64,000 nt of DNA from Desulfotignum sp032250905 (GCA_032250905.1 JAVVEQ010000002.1:1-64000); one strand, 5' to 3'; shown: positions 47,796 to 56,522, counted from the first letter of the stretch. Made by a program: numbers and translations. Notes: generated by a model from the sequence alone, not told the origin.

Positions 47796-49166
47796 TCAGT
47801 CAATCAGAGAATCCAGCATATACAGGATGTCGCTTTCCCGGGACGGGTAGGGGGACATGATGTGATCTTCCTGAATTTTTTTGACCGGGGTATTGTCCAG
47901 CATCGCCTGTTTGAAGGTGTTGACCAGGCCGGTGGTTTGGTCTCCCAGAAAATGGGCACCCAGAATACAACCGTTTTCATCCACCAGGATTTTGTAGGCG
48001 GCGTGTTTCATACCGATCCGCCGGTAGGTAGGCCAGCGGACATCGGTTTCAAAACTTTTCCAGTAGGCCGTGTTTTCCTTTTGAAGCGTCTCTTCGGTTT
48101 TTCCCACCATTCCCAGCTGGGGATAAGTGAACAATACGGCAGGAACCGAACGATAGTCCATGGCCGGCAGATCGTTTCCATTTTCCATTGCCTGGACAGC
48201 CCGGGCTGCGACATGCGCTTCCATGTCCGCCAACCGGGCCAGCATCACGGTATCAGCGCAGTCACCGATGGCAAAAATGGAGGGAATTGATGTCTGCATG
48301 GCCGGGGTGACGTCGATCCCTCTTCTGGAAGATTTAATGCCGGCAGCATCCAGAGCGAGCGGCTCAATGTTGGGAATACGCCCGGCACTGTTCACCACCC
48401 GGTCCACCACCAGGGGAGGACCGGATTTAAAATGAACGGTGTATTCATCGCCGTTTTTTGTCACAGATGTTACCGATACATTGGTTTGTACCTGAATGCC
48501 GTCTGCTTCCGATGCTTTGACCAGTTGTGTCACCATGTCTTTGTCAAAAGGACCCAGAGGCCTGTCACCTGCCTCCAGGATGTGGACTTGTCCGGCAATG
48601 CTGCCGAGACGTGCTGCAAAATGGGCAAATTCAAAAGAGATGAACCCCCCCCCGATGAATGCGATGCGCCGGGGCAGTGCGGCCAGGTCCAGAAAATCAT
48701 CACTGGTGATCAAATGTTTTGCACCGTCAATGGGCAGTTCTCCCGGAAGCGCGCCGGCAGCGACAATTATATACCGGGCATGATAATCGTGGTTGTCAAT
48801 GCGCAGGGTCCGGGTGTCGACAAATTGTGCCTGCCCCGGGAGGTAGGCGATATCAGCGCCCTTGAGGCCGACTGTGGTGCTTTCAGGAATTTTGGAGGTA
48901 AATCGGTTTTTTTCCTTTAGAACCTGCTCCCAGCTGAATTGGGGCAGGTCTGTAACACCTTTTCCATGCAGATGGCGGCTGCGGGCCGATATTTCCATGG
49001 TTTCATAGAACCATTTTTTTGCCTGACAGCCCTTAAGGGCACACACGCCTCCGGGCTTTGGACTGTTTTCTGCAATGGCCACACGAAAACCTTCGGCTGC
49101 CAGATCAAACGCGGCAGTCTGACCGGCTGTGCCGGTGCCGATGACGATCACGTCAAATTTTTCCAT
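47796..49166 (-). CDS. pyridine nucleotide-disulfide oxidoreductase (dihydrolipoamide dehydrogenase-like)
   Basis: 456-residue class I flavoprotein disulfide reductase. FAD motif VIVIGTGTAGQTAAFDL at residues 6-22, redox-active disulfide in GGVCALKGCQAKKW (C-x4-C) at about 40-53, NAD(P)-binding RIAFIGGGFISFEFAHFAARLG at about 167-188, the second FAD motif SIFAIGDCADT at about 296-306 and a C-terminal dimer region. The redox motif differs slightly from the common GGTCxNxGC, and the His-Glu pair near the C-terminus is not obvious (HIMSPYPSRES), so the substrate may not be lipoamide. Start 49166 has AAAGGGGGTG upstream. It ends the region next to the methyltransferase cluster, separated by 95 bp. 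Confidence 0.88.
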   Translation of the reverse strand: MEKFDVIVIGTGTAGQTAAFDLAAEGFRVAIAENSPKPGGVCALKGCQAKKWFYETMEISARSRHLHGKGVTDLPQFSWEQVLKEKNRFTSKIPESTTVGLKGADIAYLPGQAQFVDTRTLRIDNHDYHARYIIVAAGALPGELPIDGAKHLITSDDFLDLAALPRRIAFIGGGFISFEFAHFAARLGSIAGQVHILEAGDRPLGPFDKDMVTQLVKASEADGIQVQTNVSVTSVTKNGDEYTVHFKSGPPLVVDRVVNSAGRIPNIEPLALDAAGIKSSRRGIDVTPAMQTSIPSIFAIGDCADTVMLARLADMEAHVAARAVQAMENGNDLPAMDYRSVPAVLFTYPQLGMVGKTEETLQKENTAYWKSFETDVRWPTYRRIGMKHAAYKILVDENGCILGAHFLGDQTTGLVNTFKQAMLDNTPVKKIQEDHIMSPYPSRESDILYMLDSLID

Positions 49167-49261
49167 GACACCCCCTTTGTAAACAAATACCCGGTGCTGC
49201 CTGTCAAGGCCGCACCGGGTATGGTGAATCGATGTGCAGGAATACTGCAAACCAACAGGGT

Positions 49262-50062
49262 TTAGCTTTCAATCACCCCGGCGCGGACCCCTTTCAGGTA
49301 GTTCATGCAGTAGTTGTCATGACCCAGCAGCATATCTGCGGTCTTGATGGTGGCCATGATCTTTTTGTCCAAAGGATCAATGATTGCGGAATCCATGCCG
49401 GCTGACATCATCAACGTGACAAACGTCCGGTTGATGATGTGACGCTGGGGCAGGCCATAAGAAATATTGGACAGGCCACCGGTGATGTGCACTTCAGGGA
49501 ACTCGGCTTTGATGGCCCTGACTGCATCCAGGACCATCACCCCTTTGGTGGCATCCGTGGAAATGGGCTGCACCAGAGGATCCACATAGATGTTGGCCGT
49601 GGGAATGCCTACCTTGTTGAGCTCCGCCACCAGGGTTCTGGCCCGTGCCACGATGTCATCGGAATTGGCGGGCATGCCGCCGTCATCCATGCACAGGGCA
49701 ATCACCTTGCAGTCCTTGCCTTTCAGAAACGGAATCATGTTGTCAAACCGCTCTTTTTCCAGGCTGATGGAGTTGATCATGGGGGTCTTTTCAACCATGG
49801 CAAAAGCCATTTCCAGGATGGCCGGGTCTGGACTGTCCAGGGCCAGGGGCACCGTGGCAATGGGCTGAATGGTTTCAAGCAGCCACTTCATGTCCTCTTC
49901 TTCGTGGCCGATGCGGGCCCCGGCATTCACGTCGACAAACGCGGCCCCGGACTCCTGCTGTTTGGTGACATCATCAATGATGTACTGGGCGTTTCTTTCC
50001 GCCACAGCGGCCTGGACCAGCTTTCTGGATGTGTTGATACGTTCTCCGATTACTTCAAACAT
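49262..50062 (-). CDS. methyltetrahydrofolate:corrinoid methyltransferase
   Basis: 266-residue pterin-binding TIM-barrel protein related to AcsE and the MtgA/MtvA-type methyltransferases, which transfer a methyl group between methyl-cobamide and tetrahydrofolate. N-terminal VIGERINTSRKLVQAAV (residues 4-20), FVDVNAGARIGHEEEDM at about 42-58, the NSISLEKERFDNMIP segment and ITGGLSNISYGLPQRHIIN at about 192-210 are typical pterin-site motifs. It follows the corrinoid protein by 23 bp with an AAGGAGAG ribosome site. In this operon it probably delivers the methyl group from the corrinoid protein to tetrahydrofolate. Confidence 0.93.
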   Translation of the reverse strand: MFEVIGERINTSRKLVQAAVAERNAQYIIDDVTKQQESGAAFVDVNAGARIGHEEEDMKWLLETIQPIATVPLALDSPDPAILEMAFAMVEKTPMINSISLEKERFDNMIPFLKGKDCKVIALCMDDGGMPANSDDIVARARTLVAELNKVGIPTANIYVDPLVQPISTDATKGVMVLDAVRAIKAEFPEVHITGGLSNISYGLPQRHIINRTFVTLMMSAGMDSAIIDPLDKKIMATIKTADMLLGHDNYCMNYLKGVRAGVIES

Positions 50063-50085
50063 GGGTCTCTCCTTATTCGTATCCC

Positions 50086-50718
50086 TTATGCGGCAAGACG
50101 CTTGGCCAGTTTTGCGGCAGACCCGGCATCCGGGGCAAACCCGTCCGCACCGATCTCATCGGCGAATGACTGGGTGACCGGGGCTCCGCCCACCAGAATT
50201 TTCACCTGATCCCTGATCCCTGCTTCCACAATGGCATCGATGGTCTGTTTCATCATGGGCATGGTGGTGGTCAACAGTGCAGACAGACAAACGATTTTGG
50301 CATTGGTTTCCTTGATTTTGGCCACAAAGTCTTCGGGCGGGATGTCCACGCCGATGTTGGTCACTTCCATGCCCGCGCTTTCCATCATCATGGCCACCAG
50401 GTTCTTTCCGATATCGTGCAGGTCTCCTTTGACCGTGCCGATGACCACGGAGGCGCCGGCAGTTCCTTCGCCCTCCGCCAGCAGGGGCTTGAGAATGACG
50501 ACACAGTTGGCCATGGCATGAGCCGCCATCAGTACTTCCGGGATAAACATGTCCCCGGATTCCATTTTCTCCCCCACAATGTCCATACCGGCGATCAGTC
50601 CCTTGTTCAGGATATCATTAGCCGGTACGTTCTGGTCCAGGGCTTCTCTGACCAGGCGTTCGAGTTTGGCTTCGTCACAGGCCACCAGGGCTTCGGTAAT
50701 CGCATTGAAATCAGTCAT
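50086..50718 (-). CDS. corrinoid-binding protein (MttC-like)
   Basis: 210-residue methyl carrier with an N-terminal helical cap domain (1-85, EKMESGDMFIPEVLMAAHAM) and a C-terminal B12-binding Rossmann domain. The lower cobalt ligand lies in the motif GDLHDIGKNLV (D-x-H-x-x-G) at about 100-110, followed by the conserved CLSALLTTTM and ILVGGAPVTQSFADEIGADG. It accepts a methyl group from the MttB-family protein and passes it to the pterin enzyme. Located between the genes for both, 11 bp after the mttB-like stop. No RamA-type reactivase gene is in the window. Confidence 0.95.
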   Translation of the reverse strand: MTDFNAITEALVACDEAKLERLVREALDQNVPANDILNKGLIAGMDIVGEKMESGDMFIPEVLMAAHAMANCVVILKPLLAEGEGTAGASVVIGTVKGDLHDIGKNLVAMMMESAGMEVTNIGVDIPPEDFVAKIKETNAKIVCLSALLTTTMPMMKQTIDAIVEAGIRDQVKILVGGAPVTQSFADEIGADGFAPDAGSAAKLAKRLAA

Positions 50719-50729
50719 TTTTTTCTCCT

Positions 50730-52151
50730 TTATTGGTTTTTACGTTTTTCAACAAAATCGGTCAATTGCTTTTCAATGTCCGGATCGATGTCCGGCCGTT
50801 CATATGCGGCCAGGCGCTGGGCCACTTTGTCTTCAGCGATCTGGTAGATGTGCTGTTTTCCAGCCTTGGCCCAGGCATCCTTGTTTTTCCGGCTCATCAG
50901 GGTCGGCATGTAAAATTCAGTCCGGCACAGTTGAAAGGTTTTGGGGTGGGTCAGGTACTGCCCGCCGATGCCCACCTTTTTGATGATGTCCAGATCAATG
51001 GCGTCATCTGTCAGAGCAACCGGTTTGATCATGTTTCTTACCATACCGCACAGCTCTTCGTCCACCAGAAATTTTTCAAAGCTCATGGCGATGTAGGATC
51101 CCAGGATGCCACAGGCATGGAGAATGAAATTGATGCCGCTTGTGGCGGCCGTGTAAAGCGCCAGAGCGGATTCGGCCCCGGCCTGGGCATCGGTGCACAG
51201 GGAATCGGTCAGTCCGCCGCCGGATCTGGAGGGCAGGTTGTAGAACCGGGCCATCTGGGCCACCAGGTGGATGTTTTTGGACAGTTCCGGCGCACCGATG
51301 GACAATGCCCCGGTTTTCATGTCCATTGCGGACGAGGTTGAACCGTAGATGACCGGCGCACCGGGCCGCACCAGCTGGGCCAGGGTGATGCCGGCCAAAA
51401 TTTCCGCGTTCTGAAGCGCCAGGACCCCGCCCAGGGTCACCGGGCCGGAACCACCGGCCATGATCAAAGACGCCACCACGCAGGCCTGGTTGTGGCGGGC
51501 CAGTTCAATCAGTGATCCGAGCATCTCATCGGAAAACTGCAGCGGGGACAGGGAATTGATCAAAGACACGGACACGGTCTTGTCCATGATGTTTTCTTTG
51601 CCGCCCCACAGAATGCCGGCCATCTCAATGCCGTCCAGGGCCCCCTGACGGGATACCGGGCTGCCCATGAACGGTTTGTCACACAACAGCATGTTGGACA
51701 GGTTCAGGTCCAGGTGAACGGTCTGATGCGGCATGTCTGACGGTTCCACCATCATCCATCCGTTCATGTCAATATACGGAGAAGTCTGGATCAGTTTGCA
51801 GAAGTTGTCATAGTCCTCCATGGTGGCCTGACGTTCATTGCCTTTGGCATCCATGACAAACGGTGCCCCGTATCCCGGCAGAAAGACAAAGTCATCTTCT
51901 CCGATCTCCACAGTTTTTTCAGGATTTCTCGCATGGACCGTGAACCGTTTGGGCGCGGTTTCCAATGCTTTCTGCACAGCGGATTCCTCAAAAAAAACAG
52001 TGGTGCCCTCCACCTTGAATCCATTATCCTTGAAAATCTCAAGGGCTTCCTTGTCATTGAAGGCCACGCCGGTGTTCTTCAACAGATTCATGGCAGCGTC
52101 ATGGACTTTTTCCATGTCCTGCCGGCTCATTTCCTGCATCCGGTCATACAT
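50730..52151 (-). CDS. MttB-family methyltransferase without pyrrolysine
   Basis: 473-residue TIM-barrel methyltransferase of the trimethylamine methyltransferase (MttB/COG5598) superfamily. There is no in-frame TAG, so it belongs to the non-pyrrolysine group, whose studied members demethylate glycine betaine, proline betaine, carnitine or similar quaternary amines (MtgB, MtpB, MtcB). Typical segments are FKVEGTTVFFEESAVQKALE, VFLPGYGAPFVMD at about 89-101, and SRSGGGLTDSLCTDAQAG near 308. The exact substrate cannot be told. A TAAGGAGG site precedes the ATG. First intact gene of the operon and preceded by a fragment of a betaine-type transporter. Confidence 0.93.
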   Translation of the reverse strand: MYDRMQEMSRQDMEKVHDAAMNLLKNTGVAFNDKEALEIFKDNGFKVEGTTVFFEESAVQKALETAPKRFTVHARNPEKTVEIGEDDFVFLPGYGAPFVMDAKGNERQATMEDYDNFCKLIQTSPYIDMNGWMMVEPSDMPHQTVHLDLNLSNMLLCDKPFMGSPVSRQGALDGIEMAGILWGGKENIMDKTVSVSLINSLSPLQFSDEMLGSLIELARHNQACVVASLIMAGGSGPVTLGGVLALQNAEILAGITLAQLVRPGAPVIYGSTSSAMDMKTGALSIGAPELSKNIHLVAQMARFYNLPSRSGGGLTDSLCTDAQAGAESALALYTAATSGINFILHACGILGSYIAMSFEKFLVDEELCGMVRNMIKPVALTDDAIDLDIIKKVGIGGQYLTHPKTFQLCRTEFYMPTLMSRKNKDAWAKAGKQHIYQIAEDKVAQRLAAYERPDIDPDIEKQLTDFVEKRKNQ

Positions 52152-52365
52152 ACTGTTTCCTCCTTATCATGGACAATATTGTCCAGTGGTTAATAATGGT
52201 GCTATGCGGGGTCGGTTTTTCATGTTGATTCAATCCCTTGAACAGGATGAACAGGGCCACCAGCAGCAGAAACATCAGTGGAAACGCCGTGGCGATGGCC
52301 GCGGCGGCGGGAATCCGGAACACCATGGGTTCAAAAGGTCGGATTGATGCTGTGGTCCGGATCAA
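52144..52365 (-). pseudogene. C-terminal remnant of a BCCT-family betaine transporter
   Basis: Frame of about 73 codons ending inside the start of the mttB-like gene. Its central part IPAAAAIATAFPLMFLLLVA then LFILFKGLNQ is a single membrane helix that looks like the last transmembrane segment and end of BCCT-type glycine betaine/carnitine transporters, which often precede mttB genes. The rest of such a transporter (about 450 residues) is absent, and no good start codon exists (a TTG at 52365). An alternative is a genuine small membrane protein. The remnant, if correctly read, supports a quaternary-amine substrate for the operon. Confidence 0.5.
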
Positions 52366-52474
52366 GGGCAGCCTCCTGAAATCGAAACGGGTTAACTGGC
52401 TTGCCGGGAACCTGTTACATCAATACAGACAGCCCGGCACAAGTGTCCTGAAAACTGTTTTGATACCAAGGAAA

Positions 52475-52490
52475 TGCAGGATTGATGCCA
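52475..52490 (-). promoter_or_regulatory. candidate sigma-54 (-24/-12) promoter of the methyltransferase operon
   Basis: On the minus strand TGGCAT-CAATC-CTGCA matches the -24/-12 pattern TGGCAC-N5-TTGCA with GG at -24 and GC at -12 and correct spacing. It points towards the mttB-like gene, and a sigma-54 activator gene lies just upstream. Confidence 0.55.
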
Positions 52491-52599
52491 GGGTTTCCTG
52501 TCGTAAGGAAAAGTTTTTTACACTGTCTGGATCGCCTGATATCGCAGCCGATGACCTTTGTTTTTTACAAAAAACTGTCACAGATCACCGGCGGAAAGT

Positions 52600-52664
52600 G
52601 AAAAATTATTTTCTTTCAGGGTCGAGTTGTGTGAAAAATAGTTTTCTAATGAAAAAATATTTTC
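52600..52664. promoter_or_regulatory. three inverted-repeat sites GAAAA-N4-TTTTC, likely activator-binding sites
   Basis: Three copies of a 14-bp inverted repeat with identical arms and variable centre: 52600-52613 (centre ATTA), 52633-52646 (centre ATAG) and 52651-52664 (centre AATA). Their starts are 33 and 18 bp apart. They lie about 110-190 bp upstream of the candidate sigma-54 promoter and the last one touches the stop codon of the activator gene, as expected for enhancer sites of a bacterial enhancer-binding protein. Confidence 0.6.
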
Positions 52665-54207
52665 AGTTTCTGGATAGATAATCCGCCCGGCAAAGCCGGT
52701 ATTTTTTAATTTTGTAATGAAGCAGCTGTCTGGATATGCCCAGCTGACAGGCCGCCCGGGTCACATTGCCCTGACAGGCAGACAGGGCCTCATTTAAGGC
52801 CTGCCGCTCCCGGTCCGCCTGAATCTGTGTCAGGGGACGGCCGTGATCCGGCAGGCCGTCGGCCGGGGATTCCGTCAAGAGGCGGGTGGTCTGAGATGCT
52901 GCTGTCACCCGGCCCGAACGGTCGTCGGAAACGGGTTTAGCCATGGGCTCCAGGGTGTCCAGCCCCGGGGTGAACGGATCCATGCCCAGGATTTTTTCAT
53001 GGCCCGCCAGGTTCATGGCCCCTTCGATGAGATGTTCCAGTTCCCGGATATTGCCGGGCCACGGATAGATCTGAAACAGTTCCCGGATCTCTTGAGAAAC
53101 GTCCTGCACATGGGTGCCCAGCCGTTGATTGTATTTTTCGATAAAATGAGCGGTCAGTTCTCCAATGCTGTCCAGCCGTTCCCGCAGCGGGGGGAGTTTG
53201 ACCATCACGACCCCCAACCGGTAGTACAGGTCCGTACGCAGCTGTTTTTCCCGGATGGCCACGCGCGGGTCCTGGCTCACGGAACTGATGATTTTGACAT
53301 CCACCGGGATCTCCTTGACCGACCCCAGGCGGCGCACCTGTTTTTCCTGGATCACCCGCAGCAGTTTGGCCTGCAGTTCCATGGGCATGGCCAGCAGTTC
53401 ATCCAGGAACAGGGTGCCTTTGTGGGCGGTTTCAAACAGTCCGGGTTTGTCCAGGGCCCCGGTGAACGCTCCCCGTGTGGTGCCGAACAGCATGCCTTCC
53501 ATCAGGTAATGGGGGATGGCCGCACAGTTCACTGCCACATATTTTTCCTTGTGTCTGTGGCTGAAATTGTGGGTGGCCTGGGCAAACAGTTCCTTGCCGG
53601 TACCGGTTTCCCCCTGAATCATAATGGGAGATGGAGATACGGACGCTTTCTGAGCGGTTTCCTTGACCCGGGTGAAATCCGGGCTGGAGCCGATCAGGTC
53701 ATCAAAGGTATACTGGGTGCCATTTCCAAGCGTGGACCGGCATTCCTGGGTGGGGGTCACCGGCATGGACCGGCGCAGCTGCTCATAGTCCTTGACAAAG
53801 CAGATCACGCCGCTGATGGTGTCGTTATCGAACAAAGGATATACCGAGGTGATGGTGTTGGCGATTTTACCGGACACCGTCTTGTAGAGAAAAATCCGGT
53901 TTTTGATGGCCTGCTGGTGCCTTGCGCACTGCATGATCATGCTGGTGCGGTTGCTCAGCTCATAGATGTCGGTCACCTTGAGGCCTATGGCGGTTTCGGG
54001 TGAAATGCCGTCGATTCTGGCCTGGGCCGGGTTGTAAAACTGGATGACCCCGTGGACATCGGCAATCATCACGCCGTCATCCAGATGATCCAGAACGGAA
54101 AGAAAATTGATACGATTCATGTTCAGCAGGCCGGTTCCTGCCCTGGTGTCACCCATAACTGACATCCCTGAAGGTTGTGTGCTGCCGTGGACTTTTATTT
54201 GTGACAT
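52663..54207 (-). CDS. PAS-containing sigma-54-dependent transcriptional activator
   Basis: 514-residue regulator. A PAS domain (about 35-150: LSVLDHLDDGVMIADVHGVI) senses an unknown signal; the AAA+ domain (about 175-405) has Walker A GETGTGKELFAQ, the sigma-54 contact loop GAFTGALDKPGLFE, LFLDELLAMP (Walker B) and RTDLYYRLGVVMVKLPPLRER; a Fis-type helix-turn-helix ends it (NVTRAACQLGISRQLLHYKI, about 475-505). Walker B reads DELLAM in place of the usual DEI. Start is uncertain: 54207, 54165 and 54120 are possible, none with a clear ribosome site. It lies upstream of, and in the same direction as, the mttB-like operon and is likely its activator. Confidence 0.9.
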   Translation of the reverse strand: MSQIKVHGSTQPSGMSVMGDTRAGTGLLNMNRINFLSVLDHLDDGVMIADVHGVIQFYNPAQARIDGISPETAIGLKVTDIYELSNRTSMIMQCARHQQAIKNRIFLYKTVSGKIANTITSVYPLFDNDTISGVICFVKDYEQLRRSMPVTPTQECRSTLGNGTQYTFDDLIGSSPDFTRVKETAQKASVSPSPIMIQGETGTGKELFAQATHNFSHRHKEKYVAVNCAAIPHYLMEGMLFGTTRGAFTGALDKPGLFETAHKGTLFLDELLAMPMELQAKLLRVIQEKQVRRLGSVKEIPVDVKIISSVSQDPRVAIREKQLRTDLYYRLGVVMVKLPPLRERLDSIGELTAHFIEKYNQRLGTHVQDVSQEIRELFQIYPWPGNIRELEHLIEGAMNLAGHEKILGMDPFTPGLDTLEPMAKPVSDDRSGRVTAASQTTRLLTESPADGLPDHGRPLTQIQADRERQALNEALSACQGNVTRAACQLGISRQLLHYKIKKYRLCRADYLSRN

Positions 54208-54244
54208 GGAACCATAAAACCCGGGACAGGTACAAGAAAAAAAT

Positions 54245-54282
54245 AAAAAAACCCGGGGGAAGCAGAAAATTCCCCCGGGTAC
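54245..54282 (-). terminator. rho-independent terminator of the acyl-CoA dehydrogenase gene
   Basis: On the minus strand ACCCGGGGGAA and TTCCCCCGGGT form an 11-bp GC-rich stem around an eight-base loop, followed by TTTTTTTATTTTTTT. It lies 37 bp after the dehydrogenase stop and about 40 bp upstream of the regulator start. Confidence 0.92.
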
Positions 54283-54318
54283 TGCCGGATGCCGGCGCAA
54301 AAAGCGAAAGGAAAAGGG

Positions 54319-56133
54319 TTATGACGGGAACATGGATTCCTCGATATCTACGGCAGCACTGCTGGTTTTCAACAATGCAGCAAACCGGCCCATGGTCACG
54401 GGCAGTTCGGTCTCGGTGAAAAACTGCAGCGATTTGATGACTCCCTGATAAAAGGGCTGATCTTTTTTCTTGGCTTTTTCAAGTTTCTGGGCCGCGATGG
54501 TGGCCCGCCACAGCAGCATCCAGGCCATGACCGTATCTCCAGCCGCATCCTGGAACGGATGGGCATTGGCAAACGCGGCCAGCACCTTTTTGGACATGGC
54601 GGCCTGGCCCATGTGGATAGCGACTTCGGCCAGCTTGTTGACCGCTTCTTCCACCTTGACGGCAAATCCCTGGATGCTTTCGATCTCCTTGGCCCGGGCC
54701 AGGGTTTTCTGCATTTCTCCAAACAGGTCCATGATGGGTTTGCCCTTATTCAGGCCCAGTTTTCTGCCCAGAAGGTCCATGGCCTGAATGCCGTTGGTGC
54801 CTTCGTAGATCAGGGTGATCCGGCAGTCCCGCAACAGCTGGGCCATGGGATATTCCTCAATGAACCCGTATCCGCCGTATACCTGCATGCCCTGGGAGCA
54901 GATTTCAAACGCCCGGTCAGTGACATAGCCTTTTGCAATGGGGGTCAGAATTTCTACAAATCCCTGATATCTGACTTTTTCTTCATCTGTGGGCGCATGT
55001 TTGGCCATGTCCGAGCAAAAATGCACAAAATACAGCAGAGAGCGCAGGCCTTCCACATATACCTTCATTTTCATGAGCTGGCGCCGTACATCCGGGTGCT
55101 GAATGATGGGGACCCCGGCGGCGTCCGGGTTCATGATTTCCGTCAAGGCCTTGCCCTGGATTCTTGTTTTGGCATAGTCCAGGGCATACATATAGGCCGC
55201 CGTGGCACAGGCAAATCCCTGGTAGCCCACCAGGAGCCGGGCCGCGTTCATCATCAGGAACATGGCTTTCATTCCTTTGTTTTCTTCGCCCAGAAGCGTG
55301 CCGATGCAGTTGCCTTTGGACCCCAGGGACAGGGAACAGGTGGAATTGCCGTGGATACCCATCTTGTGTTCGATGCCGGTGCACACCACATCGTTGAATT
55401 CGCCCAGGGATCCGTCGGCATTGACCCGGATTTTGGGAACCAGAAACAATGAGATGCCTTTGGTGCCGGCTGGTGCGCCTTCGATGCGTGCCAGGACCGG
55501 GTGAATGATGTTTTCTGCCAAATCGTGGTCCCCGCCGGAAATAAAAATCTTTTCCCCCACAATGGAATAGGTGCCGTCACCGTTGGGCGTGGCTTTGGTG
55601 GTCAAAGCCCCGACATCCGACCCGGCATTGGGTTCGGTGAGCAGCATGGTGCCGCACCATTTGCCGGTGTACATGTTTTTCAGGTACAGATTTTTCTGCT
55701 CCTGAGTGCCGAAACTTTCCAGCAGATGGCCGGCCCCCTGGGTCAGGCCCGGGTACATCATGAACGGATAATTGGCCCCGTTGAAATATTCCGCCACTGC
55801 CGAAGCCACGGTCCGGGGCATGCCCTGACCACCCCATTCAGGATCTTCGGTGACGGCCAGCCACTCTCCCTCGTTGAACAGTTCAAAAAGCCGTTTGAAT
55901 GCTTCCGGCGTAGTCACTTTGCCGTTTTCCAGTCTGCATCCCTCCTGGTCGCCTTCCTTACTGGCCGGCAGCAGCTCTTTGACCGCAAAGTTGCGGGCTT
56001 CTGCAATCACCAGATCAATGGTTTTTTTGTTGAAATCTGCAAACCCGTCATGGAGTTTGGACAGCGATTCAGCATTGAGCTGTTCATGCAGGACAAATTC
56101 GATGTCCCGCCGGTCTGAAATTACCTGTGTCAT
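54319..56133 (-). CDS. acyl-CoA dehydrogenase, long form with C-terminal extension
   Basis: 604-residue FAD enzyme of the acyl-CoA dehydrogenase superfamily, of the long (about 600-residue) type that includes DmdC-like 3-methylmercaptopropionyl-CoA dehydrogenases. FAD/substrate motif GTMLLTEPNAGSDVGAL at about 161-177, KIFISGGDHD at about 194-203, MGIHGNSTCSL, and the catalytic base region LIYEGTNGIQAMDLLGRKL at about 448-466. The last 120 residues are a helical extension (AcylCoA_dehyd_C). Substrate is uncertain. It has its own terminator and faces the ABC importer genes across a 389-bp region with a palindromic operator-like site. Confidence 0.93.
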   Translation of the reverse strand: MTQVISDRRDIEFVLHEQLNAESLSKLHDGFADFNKKTIDLVIAEARNFAVKELLPASKEGDQEGCRLENGKVTTPEAFKRLFELFNEGEWLAVTEDPEWGGQGMPRTVASAVAEYFNGANYPFMMYPGLTQGAGHLLESFGTQEQKNLYLKNMYTGKWCGTMLLTEPNAGSDVGALTTKATPNGDGTYSIVGEKIFISGGDHDLAENIIHPVLARIEGAPAGTKGISLFLVPKIRVNADGSLGEFNDVVCTGIEHKMGIHGNSTCSLSLGSKGNCIGTLLGEENKGMKAMFLMMNAARLLVGYQGFACATAAYMYALDYAKTRIQGKALTEIMNPDAAGVPIIQHPDVRRQLMKMKVYVEGLRSLLYFVHFCSDMAKHAPTDEEKVRYQGFVEILTPIAKGYVTDRAFEICSQGMQVYGGYGFIEEYPMAQLLRDCRITLIYEGTNGIQAMDLLGRKLGLNKGKPIMDLFGEMQKTLARAKEIESIQGFAVKVEEAVNKLAEVAIHMGQAAMSKKVLAAFANAHPFQDAAGDTVMAWMLLWRATIAAQKLEKAKKKDQPFYQGVIKSLQFFTETELPVTMGRFAALLKTSSAAVDIEESMFPS

Positions 56134-56522
56134 GATGCGATGATCCTCCTGATGTGAATGCCTGTCATGGATACTGAACAGTTGCTCATTTTAATATTTT
56201 CCCTGATCCAACGGGAGCACCCATGAAAAAGGATTGGTTCAAAATTCTTAATATTAAATTAAAATAAATTGTTGTGCCTTATATTCATAAAAAAACCCGT
56301 GGCGGCTGTGCTGAGAACTCCTGATTCAAATAAAATGAATACTCATTCATTACATGGAATTTCGTCAGTGTCAATGATTATTTTCAAAATTTCGATATCG
56401 CTTGACCGGATTACAGTTTTCTGGTAACCCTGACTAGTTGAATTCAGGATGTATGTAACGGACCTGACACACTTTTTTCAGGCGTTCATGAGTTATGATA
56501 AACACTAATTTGGAGGATGAGG
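56134..56522. promoter_or_regulatory. divergent control region between acyl-CoA dehydrogenase and ABC importer
   Basis: A 389-bp gap, AT-rich at 56225-56290. Its main feature is the perfect inverted repeat AATGAAT-ACTC-ATTCATT at 56334-56351, the size and symmetry of a TetR/FadR-type operator; several acyl-CoA-responsive TetR regulators bind TGAATGA-like arms. No regulator gene is adjacent. Promoters for both genes must lie here but I could not fix their boxes. Confidence 0.5.

Noticed and set aside
50730..52151. Pyrrolysine in the MttB-family protein
   Set aside because: The 473-codon frame contains no in-frame TAG, so this is the non-pyrrolysine branch.
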